DNA of 64,000 nt, from contig OZ245043.1 of the NCBI GenBank assembly GCA_965224285.1, forward strand, positions 2,790,001 to 2,854,000. The letters run 5' to 3'. Shown here one piece after another: positions 1-8,183 of the stretch (position 1 is its first letter; every line of letters starts with the position of its first letter). This DNA comes from JAJCYK01 sp965224285. GTDB taxonomy: Bacteria > Bacteroidota > Bacteroidia > Cytophagales > Cyclobacteriaceae. The position numbers and the translations under genes are program-made. Under the pieces are notes generated by a model. It was not told the DNA's origin, ran no database searches, and worked only from the letters and a program-made list of their open reading frames with translations.

Positions 1-1099
1 GACCGTCAGTAATTGAGATCACATTGGTTGGAATATAAGCCGATACATCATTGGCCTGGGTTTCAATTATGGGCAGGGCGGTTAAAGATCCGCCTCCCTT
101 TACCAGGTGTTTAATGGAATCGGGCAGATCATTCATTTGTGCGGCGATCTTATCACTGGTATTGATCTTGGCTGCTCTTTCCAACAATCTGGAGTGCAGA
201 TAAAATACATCCCCAGGATATGCTTCTCGCCCCGGAGGTCTACGCAATAGCAGAGAAACCTCTCGGTAGGAAACAGCTTGTTTAGACAAGTCATCATATA
301 CAACCAGGGCCGGACGGCCTGTATCCCTAAAATACTCCCCGATGGCAGCTCCGGTAAAAGGTGCGAAAAATTGCATAGGGGCAGGATCCGAGGCATTGGC
401 CGCAATTATTATGGTATAATCCATAGCTCCGGCTTTCTCCAGGGATGCCACTACTCCAGCTACGGTAGAAGCCTTTTGACCACAAGCCACGTAAATACAA
501 TAAACCGGCTGGCCTTGCTCATGATACTCTTTCTGATTGATAATAGTATCAATAGCCACCGCCGTTTTACCGGTCTGACGATCGCCAATGATCAATTCCC
601 GCTGCCCCCTGCCAATGGGGATCATGGAATCGATAGCCTTGATACCGGTTTGTAATGGCTCGCTGACCGGTTCCCGGTAAATTACACCCGGCGCCTTTCT
701 TTCCAAAGGCATCTCATATGTTTCTCCGGCGATAGGGCCTTTTCCATCAATGGGCTCACCCAGGGTATTGACTACCCGGCCCAACATACCATCACCAACT
801 TTAATAGAAGCAATGGTTTTAGTTCTTTTGACAGTATCACCCTCTTTTATCCCCTTGGAGTCCCCAAATAGAACAGCTCCCACGTTATCCTCTTCCAGGT
901 TCAAAACAAGTCCTTTCAGGCCATTTTCAAATTCTATCAACTCGCCTGCTTGTGCCTTAGATAACCCATAAATGCGGGCTACCCCATCTCCAACCTGCAG
1001 CACGGTACCAACTTCCTCCAACTCCGCAGCTGTTTTGAAATTTGACAGTTGTTCCCTCAGTATGGCGGAAACTTCATCGGGTCTTACTTCTACGGACAT
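1..1099 (-). CDS. atpA: ATP synthase F1 subunit alpha (partial, C-terminus missing)
   Basis: Non-catalytic nucleotide-binding alpha subunit of the F1 head. Only the first 366 codons are visible; the gene continues past the left edge (family length is about 525 residues). The ATG at 1097-1099 gives an N-terminus beginning MSVEVRPDEVSAILREQ, the usual alpha start. The beta-barrel segment (GDGVARIYGL, GAVLFGD) comes next, then the Walker A P-loop GDRQTGKTA and the nucleotide-domain stretch YVACGQKAST. It is the last visible gene of a minus-strand operon, 25 nt after atpH. Nothing in the visible part looks atypical. Identification is certain; the completeness of the C-terminal third cannot be judged from this window. 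Confidence 0.98.
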   Translation of the reverse strand, partial: MSVEVRPDEVSAILREQLSNFKTAAELEEVGTVLQVGDGVARIYGLSKAQAGELIEFENGLKGLVLNLEEDNVGAVLFGDSKGIKEGDTVKRTKTIASIKVGDGMLGRVVNTLGEPIDGKGPIAGETYEMPLERKAPGVIYREPVSEPLQTGIKAIDSMIPIGRGQRELIIGDRQTGKTAVAIDTIINQKEYHEQGQPVYCIYVACGQKASTVAGVVASLEKAGAMDYTIIIAANASDPAPMQFFAPFTGAAIGEYFRDTGRPALVVYDDLSKQAVSYREVSLLLRRPPGREAYPGDVFYLHSRLLERAAKINTSDKIAAQMNDLPDSIKHLVKGGGSLTALPIIETQANDVSAYIPTNVISITDG

Positions 1100-1124
1100 A
1101 ATATTTTATATTTTATATTTCTTA

Positions 1125-1685
1125 TTAAAATTCCTTTATGTAGGGGTTATCTTTAAATTTCAATCTAAGTTCTTTCAGTTTGCCCTCTAAGCTATCATCA
1201 ACCTGGCGATCTCCTATCTTGAGAACAAAACCTCCAATCAAATCTTTATCAACCTCTTCTTTTAACTCTACACTAGGTTTTCTGCTTACTTGCTTGACAA
1301 TTGTTTTAAAAGCAGACCTTAATTCATCATCCAAAGGAAATACCGTGCTTACTTTTGCCATTTCCACTCCCTTTAAAGCATTGTATTGCAGATGGAATTC
1401 GTCGGCAATTGAAGCCAATAGGTTTTCCCGGTTCTTGCGGGTAATAATTTCAAAAAATGAGTTGGTGATCTTACTTACCTGGTCCTGAAATAATTCCCGC
1501 AAAATAGCCAGCTTTTTTTCATGACTGATGATGGGGTTTCTAAGCATTAACCGGAAATCACGGTTTTGCTGACTTACGGCAGAGAAAAGTTGCATGTCGT
1601 CATGCACCTCTTCCAGTTGGCCTTCAGCCTTCGCTAAAGAAACCAGTGATTTAGCATACCTGGAAGCGACCCTGCTTTCGTTCAT
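1125..1685 (-). CDS. atpH: ATP synthase subunit delta (OSCP)
   Basis: Peripheral-stalk protein linking the top of F1 to the b subunit. At 186 residues it has normal family length. The N-terminal six-helix domain begins MNESRVASRYAKSLVSLAKAE, matching the conserved A.RYA.AL motif of delta/OSCP. The C-terminal part carries the expected DKDLIGGFVLKIGDRQVDDS segment, equivalent to the L.GG..v..gd...D.S signature. It starts 2 nt after the atpF stop codon, so translation is probably coupled, and lies directly upstream of atpA, the standard order. Identification rests on these motifs and on operon position. Confidence 0.97.
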   Translation of the reverse strand: MNESRVASRYAKSLVSLAKAEGQLEEVHDDMQLFSAVSQQNRDFRLMLRNPIISHEKKLAILRELFQDQVSKITNSFFEIITRKNRENLLASIADEFHLQYNALKGVEMAKVSTVFPLDDELRSAFKTIVKQVSRKPSVELKEEVDKDLIGGFVLKIGDRQVDDSLEGKLKELRLKFKDNPYIKEF

Positions 1686-1687
1686 TT

Positions 1688-2182
1688 TTAATTGATATTC
1701 AAATCCTTTAGATATCGCTCTACCAGCTTTTCCTGGCTTTCTTCGTCGGAGAGGTTCTTGCGCAGTAACCGCTCGGCAATGTCCACTGAAAGTGAGGCCA
1801 CTTGATTTTTCATCTCTGTCAGAGCGGCCTGCTTCTCGTTTTCAATTACTTGCTTCGCATCCTCTATCATCTTTCCGCTTATCTTTGAAGCATCCTCTTT
1901 GGCTTCATCCTTCAACTGATTAGCGGTGGCCAGAGCTTCCTTAATGATCTTATCCCGCTCCAACCGGGCTTCATCCAATAACTTCTCATTTTCGGCCTTG
2001 AGTTTGGACATCTCTGTTTTAGCTTGCTCCGCAGCTGTAAGTGACTCCTCAATACTGGTCTCACGGGCTTTCACGGCATTCAGCATGGGTTTCCAGGCGT
2101 ACTTGCTCAGAATGAAAACCAATCCTAAAAAGACTACGGTTTGCCAAAATATTAATCCAAATCCAGGTGTAATAAGATCCAT
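1688..2182 (-). CDS. atpF: ATP synthase F0 subunit b
   Basis: Membrane-anchored peripheral stalk dimer. The 164-residue protein has one N-terminal membrane segment (about residues 9-27, GLIFWQTVVFLGLVFILSK). A long charged helix rich in Ala, Glu and Lys follows, as expected for a right-handed coiled coil, and the C-terminus (ERLLRKNLSDEESQEKLVERYL) would contact delta. There is a single b gene, not the b/b' pair of photosynthetic or alphaproteobacterial operons. It sits between atpE (67 nt upstream) and atpH (2 nt downstream). Confidence 0.97.
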   Translation of the reverse strand: MDLITPGFGLIFWQTVVFLGLVFILSKYAWKPMLNAVKARETSIEESLTAAEQAKTEMSKLKAENEKLLDEARLERDKIIKEALATANQLKDEAKEDASKISGKMIEDAKQVIENEKQAALTEMKNQVASLSVDIAERLLRKNLSDEESQEKLVERYLKDLNIN

Positions 2183-2249
2183 TTGTTATATTTTTTAAGT
2201 AAATACAGGGTTGGAGCACTGCCTAATGCAGATGGTCCAACCCTAAACT

Positions 2250-2495
2250 TTAAGCTTTGAAGGATATCAGCAGAGAAATAACCGATCCAAATAAGGCAAT
2301 TACCTCAATCAAGGCAGCAATTACCAGCATTTGGGTCTGAATACGATCTGCTGCTTCCGGTTGCCGGGCCATGGCTTCCATGGCAGAACCACCGATCCTA
2401 CCAATACCAATACCAGCTCCGATAGCCGCCAGGCCTGCCCCAATGGCAGCGCCCATGTGCGCTATACTGACATCCATTAATAAAGAAGCTAACAT
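2250..2495 (-). CDS. atpE: ATP synthase F0 subunit c
   Basis: Rotor-ring proteolipid of 81 residues: a two-helix hairpin with the glycine-rich first helix (GAGLAAIGAGIGIGRIGG), the polar loop ARQPEA and the second helix carrying the ion-binding carboxylate in ALIEVIALF. The first helix lacks the glutamine, and the carboxylate is not followed by the Ser/Thr, that mark sodium-specific rings, so proton coupling is the simpler reading (inference from known ring signatures). Its place between atpB and atpF is canonical. Confidence 0.97.
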   Translation of the reverse strand: MLASLLMDVSIAHMGAAIGAGLAAIGAGIGIGRIGGSAMEAMARQPEAADRIQTQMLVIAALIEVIALFGSVISLLISFKA

Positions 2496-2532
2496 AGTTT
2501 TACATTATATAAATGAAACAAAAATTCAATTT

Positions 2533-3552
2533 TTAATGGTGGCCATCTGCCACCGCCATACCAATATACATCGATGAAAACAAGGTGAAAACATATGCCT
2601 GGATGGTAGCCACCAGCAATTCGATCAGATTGATAAATAATACAATTAAACTGCTTCCCAGCCCTACAATGGCGCTGTGAAATATAAAAGCCAGCCCGAT
2701 CAAACTGAGGATCACAATGTGACCTGCGGTGATCGCTACAAAAAGCCTTAACATCAGGGAAAACGGTTTAGTGAAAATACCCAGGATCTCTATAGGTACG
2801 ATTATCGGTTTTAAGACCAAGGGAACACCAGGTGGGTTAAATATATGTGCCCAATAGTGACGATTTGCACTAAACAATGTCAACACTAGGGTGATCGCCG
2901 CCAGCACCAGGGTTACAGCGATATTACCGGTAAGGTTGGCCGCACCCGGTAACAATCCCAGCAGATTGCCAAACCATATAAAGAAAAACAGGGTTAACAT
3001 ATAGGGAAGATACCGCTGATACTTAGGCCCAATGCTGGGCTTAACAATCTCATCCTTAATATATATTACTAATGGCTCTATCCATGATTGTAACCCTCGT
3101 GGTGTACCGGAGGGGTTCCTTTGATAAGACCGGGCTACCCCGATAAATAATATCAACATCAAAATGGCCCCCATAAATAAGGCGGCCACATTTTTGGTGA
3201 TCGAAAGGTCGTAAAATTCATGACCATCCTCCGATTTGATATGCCCGCTCTCATCCAGGTAGTAGCCTCGGTAGCTCACTTCTCCGTGATGAAATTGACT
3301 ACTCATAAAGACCTCCAGCCCCTGTTCAGGGGAATAGAGTATGACCGGCAAAGGAATGGTTACCGCAGTTTCCCCAATGTCAAACAGGTGCCATTCGTGG
3401 GCATCTGTTACATGATGCATGATAAGATCTGCAGGGTTAAATTCACCTTCGCTACCCCCTGCTGCCGATGATGTCATCGGGGTCAGGATGAGTATAATAG
3501 CAATTACTAAAGCTCTGAATATAAACGATTTATGAATTGAATTTATCCCCAA
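2533..3552 (-). CDS. atpB: ATP synthase F0 subunit a
   Basis: Stator membrane subunit forming the ion half-channels. At 339 residues it is longer than the E. coli protein because of an N-terminal signal-like segment (residues 10-30) and a periplasmic stretch of about 100 residues before the first core helix, an arrangement common in Bacteroidota. The essential arginine lies in FSLMLRLFVAITAGHIVI, and the last helices include NLIELLVATIQAYVFTLF. The start is a TTG at 3550-3552; a stop codon lies seven codons upstream in frame and the first ATG is only residue 26, inside the signal segment, so TTG or a nearby non-ATG codon must be used. Confidence 0.96.
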   Translation of the reverse strand: MGINSIHKSFIFRALVIAIILILTPMTSSAAGGSEGEFNPADLIMHHVTDAHEWHLFDIGETAVTIPLPVILYSPEQGLEVFMSSQFHHGEVSYRGYYLDESGHIKSEDGHEFYDLSITKNVAALFMGAILMLILFIGVARSYQRNPSGTPRGLQSWIEPLVIYIKDEIVKPSIGPKYQRYLPYMLTLFFFIWFGNLLGLLPGAANLTGNIAVTLVLAAITLVLTLFSANRHYWAHIFNPPGVPLVLKPIIVPIEILGIFTKPFSLMLRLFVAITAGHIVILSLIGLAFIFHSAIVGLGSSLIVLFINLIELLVATIQAYVFTLFSSMYIGMAVADGHH

Positions 3553-3567
3553 AATTCCTGGTGTATT

Positions 3568-3951
3568 TTATGGTCTCCTGAATTCGGCACGCAAGTTACT
3601 TAATAGCACTATAATTTCAAATATCAGGTAACATAAATACAGGATAAAAAAATTAGCTACCAGCAGGTTGGCCTCGCTGGGGGCAGAGACCATAAATAAA
3701 TAGATGATCAGTAAAGAAAAAAGTATGCGAATCACCTGACTGGCAATGAAGAGGGTAACTAAATACCCAGATCGGGTGGCCCAAAGGTTTAGCATCAGGG
3801 TGATTAAGGTCAACCCAAAATATATGGCATTGAGGGCATGGATTCCTGAAAACACCCAATGTGACCGGAAGATGTCCAAAAAATAAAAAAAAGCAGAAAG
3901 TCCTAGAGCTAATGCTATAAGTTTCAAGATCGAATATAGCCCCGGTTTCAA
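3568..3951 (-). CDS. AtpI-like small membrane protein of the ATP synthase operon
   Basis: A 127-residue protein with four predicted membrane helices (about residues 8-26, 38-56, 64-87, 95-117) and a short basic tail. It occupies the slot just before atpB where many bacteria encode AtpI, the assembly helper for the c ring, but the primary sequence is not close to classical AtpI, so the role is inferred from position and topology. The start is TTG at 3949-3951, overlapping the TGA stop of the upstream AtpZ gene by 4 nt, which implies coupled translation. No soluble domain or catalytic residue is visible. Confidence 0.75.
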   Translation of the reverse strand: MKPGLYSILKLIALALGLSAFFYFLDIFRSHWVFSGIHALNAIYFGLTLITLMLNLWATRSGYLVTLFIASQVIRILFSLLIIYLFMVSAPSEANLLVANFFILYLCYLIFEIIVLLSNLRAEFRRP

Positions 3952-4181
3952 TTTTGTGAAACAGACTTTACCAGGTAATACATACCCCCAAGAAGCATGA
4001 GGAAGGCCAACACAATAGTGAAAATAGGGTATTTAAATCCCAACCACTGATCTAGTTTCATCCCCAGCCAAACTCCTAATAAAATAGCGGCCAGCATTTG
4101 GAAGGCCAAGCCGGCAAATTTTACATATCCTTTACGCTGGTTTGTATCCGGGTTGGGGTTGGGCTTTTGGCTGGCCGACAT
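3948..4181 (-). CDS. atpZ: AtpZ/AtpI family ATP synthase accessory protein
   Basis: A 77-residue protein with a proline/asparagine-rich hydrophilic N-terminus (residues 1-17) and two membrane helices (FAGLAFQMLAAILLGVWLG and FTIVLAFLMLLGGMYYLV). This matches the AtpZ/AtpI family, linked elsewhere to Mg2+/Ca2+ transport and F1F0 assembly. The ATG at 4179-4181 lies 50 nt inside the 3' end of the bactofilin gene, an unusually long overlap. No later ATG precedes the conserved KFAGLAFQ helix, so the overlap appears real unless a non-ATG start is used. It overlaps the next gene by 4 nt. Confidence 0.85.
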   Translation of the reverse strand: MSASQKPNPNPDTNQRKGYVKFAGLAFQMLAAILLGVWLGMKLDQWLGFKYPIFTIVLAFLMLLGGMYYLVKSVSQN

Positions 4182-4617
4182 GCTGGGTATCTGGTTTTAA
4201 AGAAACCTGCTTTTCAGGTGTGTGGGAGGGTTTGGACATTTCAATCTTAATCTCTTTCATCTGGGCGCCCATACGGCAACCGCCATTGAAGGTGGCGCCT
4301 GCTTCTACCACTAATTTGTTAGTGATAATATCACCGTGTATAACACATGAGGGTCTTAGTATTAACATCTCGGATACCTCCACCTTACCCTTTACTTCTC
4401 CCGCTATTTCTGCGTTTCTGGCCAGGATGTTACCATCCACGTAGGAGGACTGAGCTAGAGCTGCCTTACTCTTGGTGATCAGGTTGCCAATTACTTTACC
4501 CTCCACCCGCAAATTACCGGGAGTTTTTATGTTCCCTTCCAGAATGGAGCCCTTGCTGATGATATTGCTGTTAGTACTGAGGGCTTCTTCGGATCGTTTT
4601 TCGTCTTTGTTGAACAT
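4132..4617 (-). CDS. Bactofilin (polymer-forming cytoskeletal protein)
   Basis: A 161-residue protein built around the bactofilin beta-helix (about residues 22-115). Hydrophobic/glycine repeats are visible: SILEGNIKTPGNLRVEGKV, GNLITKSKAALAQSSYVDG, ARNAEIAGEVKGKVEVSE. The flanking tails are disordered, with proline/glutamine-rich sequence at the C-terminus. Bactofilins self-assemble without nucleotides and scaffold cell-wall enzymes. The partner here is obvious: an M23 endopeptidase gene ends 11 nt upstream, a pairing seen in several phyla. The last 50 nt overlap atpZ in another frame; the overlap encodes the unstructured tails of both proteins. Confidence 0.92.
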   Translation of the reverse strand: MFNKDEKRSEEALSTNSNIISKGSILEGNIKTPGNLRVEGKVIGNLITKSKAALAQSSYVDGNILARNAEIAGEVKGKVEVSEMLILRPSCVIHGDIITNKLVVEAGATFNGGCRMGAQMKEIKIEMSKPSHTPEKQVSLKPDTQHVGQPKAQPQPGYKPA

Positions 4618-4628
4618 AAGATGGGTAT

Positions 4629-5495
4629 TTAGAATGATACAAATTCCTCGGGATTTACCGGGTTACCGTTAAACCACAATTCAAAATGTAAATGCGGTCC
4701 GCTGGTCAATTCACCGGTATTTCCAATAATGGAGATCAAATCCCCGGCTCTAACAAAATTACCAACTTTTTTTAATAATGCAGAATTGTGCTTATATACG
4801 GAAATTAAATCGTTTTTGTGTTGCACGGAAATCACATAGCCCGCCTCCTGGGTCCAATCCGAAAAGATCACCGTTCCATCGGCTACACTTTTTACCGGTT
4901 CATTTTTCTTAGATACCACGTCAACACCATAGTGCTCGCTTTGGGTGTTGTATGGTGAAAGTACAATTCCGGATATCGGAGAGAAGAGAAAGAAGTCCTG
5001 AAGCTCCGATGTGGAAGAAAAGGTCTCAAGGTCTACCAGAATGGCCTCTCCGTCTTCAAACTCCTTGCGAAACTGCGAATCAATGGGCGGTAAGTTGTCC
5101 AGGTCTATTTCCCGGTTAAGAGAATTAAGTCTTTGAGCGGAGGCCGCATTTTCGGCACTAACGGTGTCCTCCCCTTTGATGATCATAGTCAGATTGTCAA
5201 TAAATTGGTCTTTTTTACCCACTTCAATGGCCAAACTATCTACTGCACCGGACAGTGCAATAAGGCGTTTATTGGCCTGCAGTTCTTGATGCTCAGGATC
5301 AAACCATTGGGCTAAAATAGTTTTGACCAGGACTAAACTGATAACCATAAAGATCATCATCAGAGTTAGGATAAAAACTATTAACTTCGCGTAGGTAAAA
5401 CTAAAAGTGGATTTTTCAGCGAAATTTTCCTCATTCCTGATAATCAGAAGGTATCGATTGAAAAGTTTATTCGCTAATTTGGATTTAGCCTTCAA
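4629..5495 (-). CDS. M23 family metallopeptidase (peptidoglycan DD-endopeptidase-like)
   Basis: A 288-residue inner-membrane-anchored murein hydrolase or regulator. Order: short cytoplasmic N-terminus, a membrane helix (about residues 35-58), a periplasmic coiled coil (about 65-130), then a C-terminal LytM domain. The zinc ligands of M23 are present: HxxxD in EHYGVDVV and HLH in SGPHLHFELW, so it is probably catalytically active. The start is TTG at 5493-5495; a nearby ATG at 5500-5502 is out of frame and no internal ATG precedes the membrane helix. It is the first gene of the bactofilin/ATP synthase operon, with a -7-like element just upstream. Confidence 0.92.
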   Translation of the reverse strand: MKAKSKLANKLFNRYLLIIRNEENFAEKSTFSFTYAKLIVFILTLMMIFMVISLVLVKTILAQWFDPEHQELQANKRLIALSGAVDSLAIEVGKKDQFIDNLTMIIKGEDTVSAENAASAQRLNSLNREIDLDNLPPIDSQFRKEFEDGEAILVDLETFSSTSELQDFFLFSPISGIVLSPYNTQSEHYGVDVVSKKNEPVKSVADGTVIFSDWTQEAGYVISVQHKNDLISVYKHNSALLKKVGNFVRAGDLISIIGNTGELTSGPHLHFELWFNGNPVNPEEFVSF

Positions 5496-5517
5496 GACCC
5501 ATGGGGGTTAGTTAAAA

Positions 5518-5525
5518 CAAAATTA
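5518..5525 (-). promoter_or_regulatory. Candidate -7 promoter element for the M23-bactofilin-atp operon
   Basis: The minus strand reads TAATTTTG, an exact fit to the Bacteroidota -7 consensus TAnnTTTG, 22 nt before the M23 start codon. I see no clear TTTG -33 box. The 99-bp gap is divergent with sprE. This may be the only promoter for the whole nine-gene minus-strand unit because no terminator is visible inside it. Confidence 0.4.
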
Positions 5526-5594
5526 TATATAAATAGGAATTTGGATAATTAATATTGTATTAATTGCTCAATTTTTGCGTTTCATAAAGGTATT

Positions 5595-8177
5595 ATGTTA
5601 ACGTTCTCAGGAATAAAATGGTATGGGCTGCGGGCGGCTTTAAGTCTTTGGGTTTTGTTGGCATTAGGGAGCTGTTCTTCGGAGAAGTCCACCCTGGTCA
5701 GTAAGACCTATCACAATATTACTGCCCATTACAATGCCTATTTTTATGCTAATGAGAGATTGAAAGAGATAGAAGCCGCTATCAATTCCAGCTATATCCC
5801 TAATTACAACCGAATCCTGCACATATTTGCTCCTATTGACAGCACCGTGGTCAATGGTATGCAGGCTCAAGTGGATGAAGCAATTAAAAAAGCTGCTTTG
5901 GCCATACAGTTTCACAAAAACAGTGATTGGGTAGATGACAGCTATGTACTTATCGGTAAAGTCAAATATTATGACAGCAAATTTGAAGAAGCAATTGAGA
6001 CCTTTAAGTATGTCAATACTTTAAAGGAGGAAGATCAAGATGCTAATCACCGGGGTCTCATCGCCTTAATGAGAGCTTACATAGACCACAGTGAACTCAA
6101 TAATGCCATTGCCGTTTCGGATTTCCTAGAAAAAAAAGAACTAAATAAGGACAATCTCCAGGATCTATACCTGACCCGGGCTTACCTGTATCAAAAAAGG
6201 AATGACCTGGATAACATGGTACAGAATCTGGTAGGAGCGGTGGAATTAATGAAACCTAGAGAAGGCAGCGCTCGCATATATTTTATTATCGGCCAGGTAT
6301 ATCAAGCTTTGGGATTTGATGCCGAAGCACATAACAACTACCGGCAATGTATTAAAAATAACCCCAATTATGAGCTCTCCTTTTATGCTAGCCTGAATAT
6401 GGCTCAGGTTTATGAATTAGCCCGAAGCAATGACCTGAAAAAGATCCGCCGTTATTACCAAAAAATTCTAAAAGATGCCAAGAACCGGGAGTTTCGTGAT
6501 AAGATCTATTATGAAATGGGAGAATTCGAGTTTAAGCAGCAGGAATTGGAGCTGGCCATTGAATACTATAAATCATCGGTACAGGCTAGTGTAAATAATA
6601 ACCGTCAAAAAGCCTACTCCTATTTAAAACTGGGACTTATCAACTACGATACCCTAAAAAATTATGCGGAAGCCAAAGCATACTACGACAGTACAATGAT
6701 GGTTTTGCCTCATGATGAACCCGATTACGAAGATATCAGCGAAAGACAAAAGATTCTGGCTGATTTTGTGCAGCAACTCAATACCATCCAGCTCCAGGAC
6801 AGCCTGATCACTTTGTCCAACATGGATAGCCTGGAACTTAGTGCATTGTTGGACAGCGTGATAGTTAAAGAAGAAAGAGCCTTAAAAGCAGCAGAGGAAG
6901 AACAAAGGCAACGCCAGGAATCCTTGAATTTTAACCGCAATAATAACAGTGATCCCTTTTTGAATAATCAGACCGGCGCTTCCTGGTATTTTTATAACCT
7001 CTCGGCCGTGAGCGCAGGACAATCTGAATTTATCCGGAAATGGGGAAACCGTCCCTTGCAGGATCATTGGAGAAGGTCCAACAAGGGTACCAGGGTAGTC
7101 CCCGATGAAGAAATAATTGCTGACTCCACCGATGCTATTGTGGTTGATGAGCAAGCAGATCCCAGTGCCCAACGAGCTGCGAAAAAGACCGCTTATTATA
7201 ATACTATCCCTTTTACTGAGGCCCAGCGACAAATCGCCGATTCCCTTATTGAAGTATCGCACTACAACCTGGGTAATATTTATAACTTCCAGCTAGATGA
7301 AAAATCCAATGCGGCTGAAACTTTTATCACCATGCTGGAGCGTTATCCACAGACCGAATACAAGCCGGAAATACTGTACCAATTATACCTGATTTTCCAG
7401 GATCAGCAGGATCCCAGATCTGATGAATTCAAAGAAAGACTTCTAACCGAGCACCCTAACTCCACCTTTGCCAAGACCCTGGTCAATCCGGAATTCTTAC
7501 GGGAAAATGAAGCCCTGGCGCTACAAATGCAGAAGGATTATCAATCTGCTTATCGATTATACCGTCAGCAGTATTATGATAGTGCGGCCGTTTTCCTGAC
7601 TCAGATACTCCGTAGTAATCCTGATAACAGTTTTTCTGATAACCTCAAACTGTTGAAGATTTTAGCCGAAGGGCAGACTGGTAGTTTACATATCTACCGG
7701 CACCAGCTACAGGAGTTTATCAAGCAATATCCCGATAGTGAGCTAAACCCTTATGCCCAAAAGTTATTGAGAACCTCCCAGGAGCTGCCGGTGAAATTGG
7801 CCCGCCTGGAAGGAGCGGTTTACCAGGAAGACCTGGAGGATAATCATCTTTTTGTAATGGTCTATCCCAGATCCTGGGTAAATCAGAGCCTGACCCAGGG
7901 AATGGATGTGTTTATTACTGAAAATTTTGAAGATACCAGCCTTACCACTTCCTCTCTGATTCTGGACGAAGAAAATGCCATGGTGCTGGTTCAATTCTTT
8001 GACGATAAACCTCGGGCCATGGAATTTTACCGGAAAATCGGCGCCCAGGAACTCATGGAAGATATCCCTAAGGATGAAATCAAAAGCTTTATTATATCGG
8101 AAAAGAATTTCACCATTTTTTATCAAACTAAGGATCTCCCGGGATACCAATCATTCTTTAACAACTATTACTTTTAA
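5595..8177 (+). CDS. sprE: Type IX secretion / gliding lipoprotein SprE (PorW)
   Basis: An 860-residue TPR lipoprotein. The lipobox LGSC places the lipidated Cys at residue 27. Helical repeats fill about residues 85-380 and 555-720; between them is a charged Gln/Glu-rich linker. The KKAALAIQFHKNSDWVDDSYVLIGKVKYYD segment (here split for reading: KKAALAIQFHKN, then DDSYVLIGKVKYYD) and the C-terminal module ending in KNFTIFYQTKDLPGYQSFF match what I know of SprE/PorW. In Porphyromonas, PorW connects the GldK/N (PorK/N) ring to the rest of the secretion machine. Length matches the family. It is followed by a penicillin-binding protein gene 6 nt downstream and lies about 4.5 kb from gldN. Confidence 0.87.
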   Translation: MLTFSGIKWYGLRAALSLWVLLALGSCSSEKSTLVSKTYHNITAHYNAYFYANERLKEIEAAINSSYIPNYNRILHIFAPIDSTVVNGMQAQVDEAIKKAALAIQFHKNSDWVDDSYVLIGKVKYYDSKFEEAIETFKYVNTLKEEDQDANHRGLIALMRAYIDHSELNNAIAVSDFLEKKELNKDNLQDLYLTRAYLYQKRNDLDNMVQNLVGAVELMKPREGSARIYFIIGQVYQALGFDAEAHNNYRQCIKNNPNYELSFYASLNMAQVYELARSNDLKKIRRYYQKILKDAKNREFRDKIYYEMGEFEFKQQELELAIEYYKSSVQASVNNNRQKAYSYLKLGLINYDTLKNYAEAKAYYDSTMMVLPHDEPDYEDISERQKILADFVQQLNTIQLQDSLITLSNMDSLELSALLDSVIVKEERALKAAEEEQRQRQESLNFNRNNNSDPFLNNQTGASWYFYNLSAVSAGQSEFIRKWGNRPLQDHWRRSNKGTRVVPDEEIIADSTDAIVVDEQADPSAQRAAKKTAYYNTIPFTEAQRQIADSLIEVSHYNLGNIYNFQLDEKSNAAETFITMLERYPQTEYKPEILYQLYLIFQDQQDPRSDEFKERLLTEHPNSTFAKTLVNPEFLRENEALALQMQKDYQSAYRLYRQQYYDSAAVFLTQILRSNPDNSFSDNLKLLKILAEGQTGSLHIYRHQLQEFIKQYPDSELNPYAQKLLRTSQELPVKLARLEGAVYQEDLEDNHLFVMVYPRSWVNQSLTQGMDVFITENFEDTSLTTSSLILDEENAMVLVQFFDDKPRAMEFYRKIGAQELMEDIPKDEIKSFIISEKNFTIFYQTKDLPGYQSFFNNYYF

Positions 8178-8183
8178 AATCTT

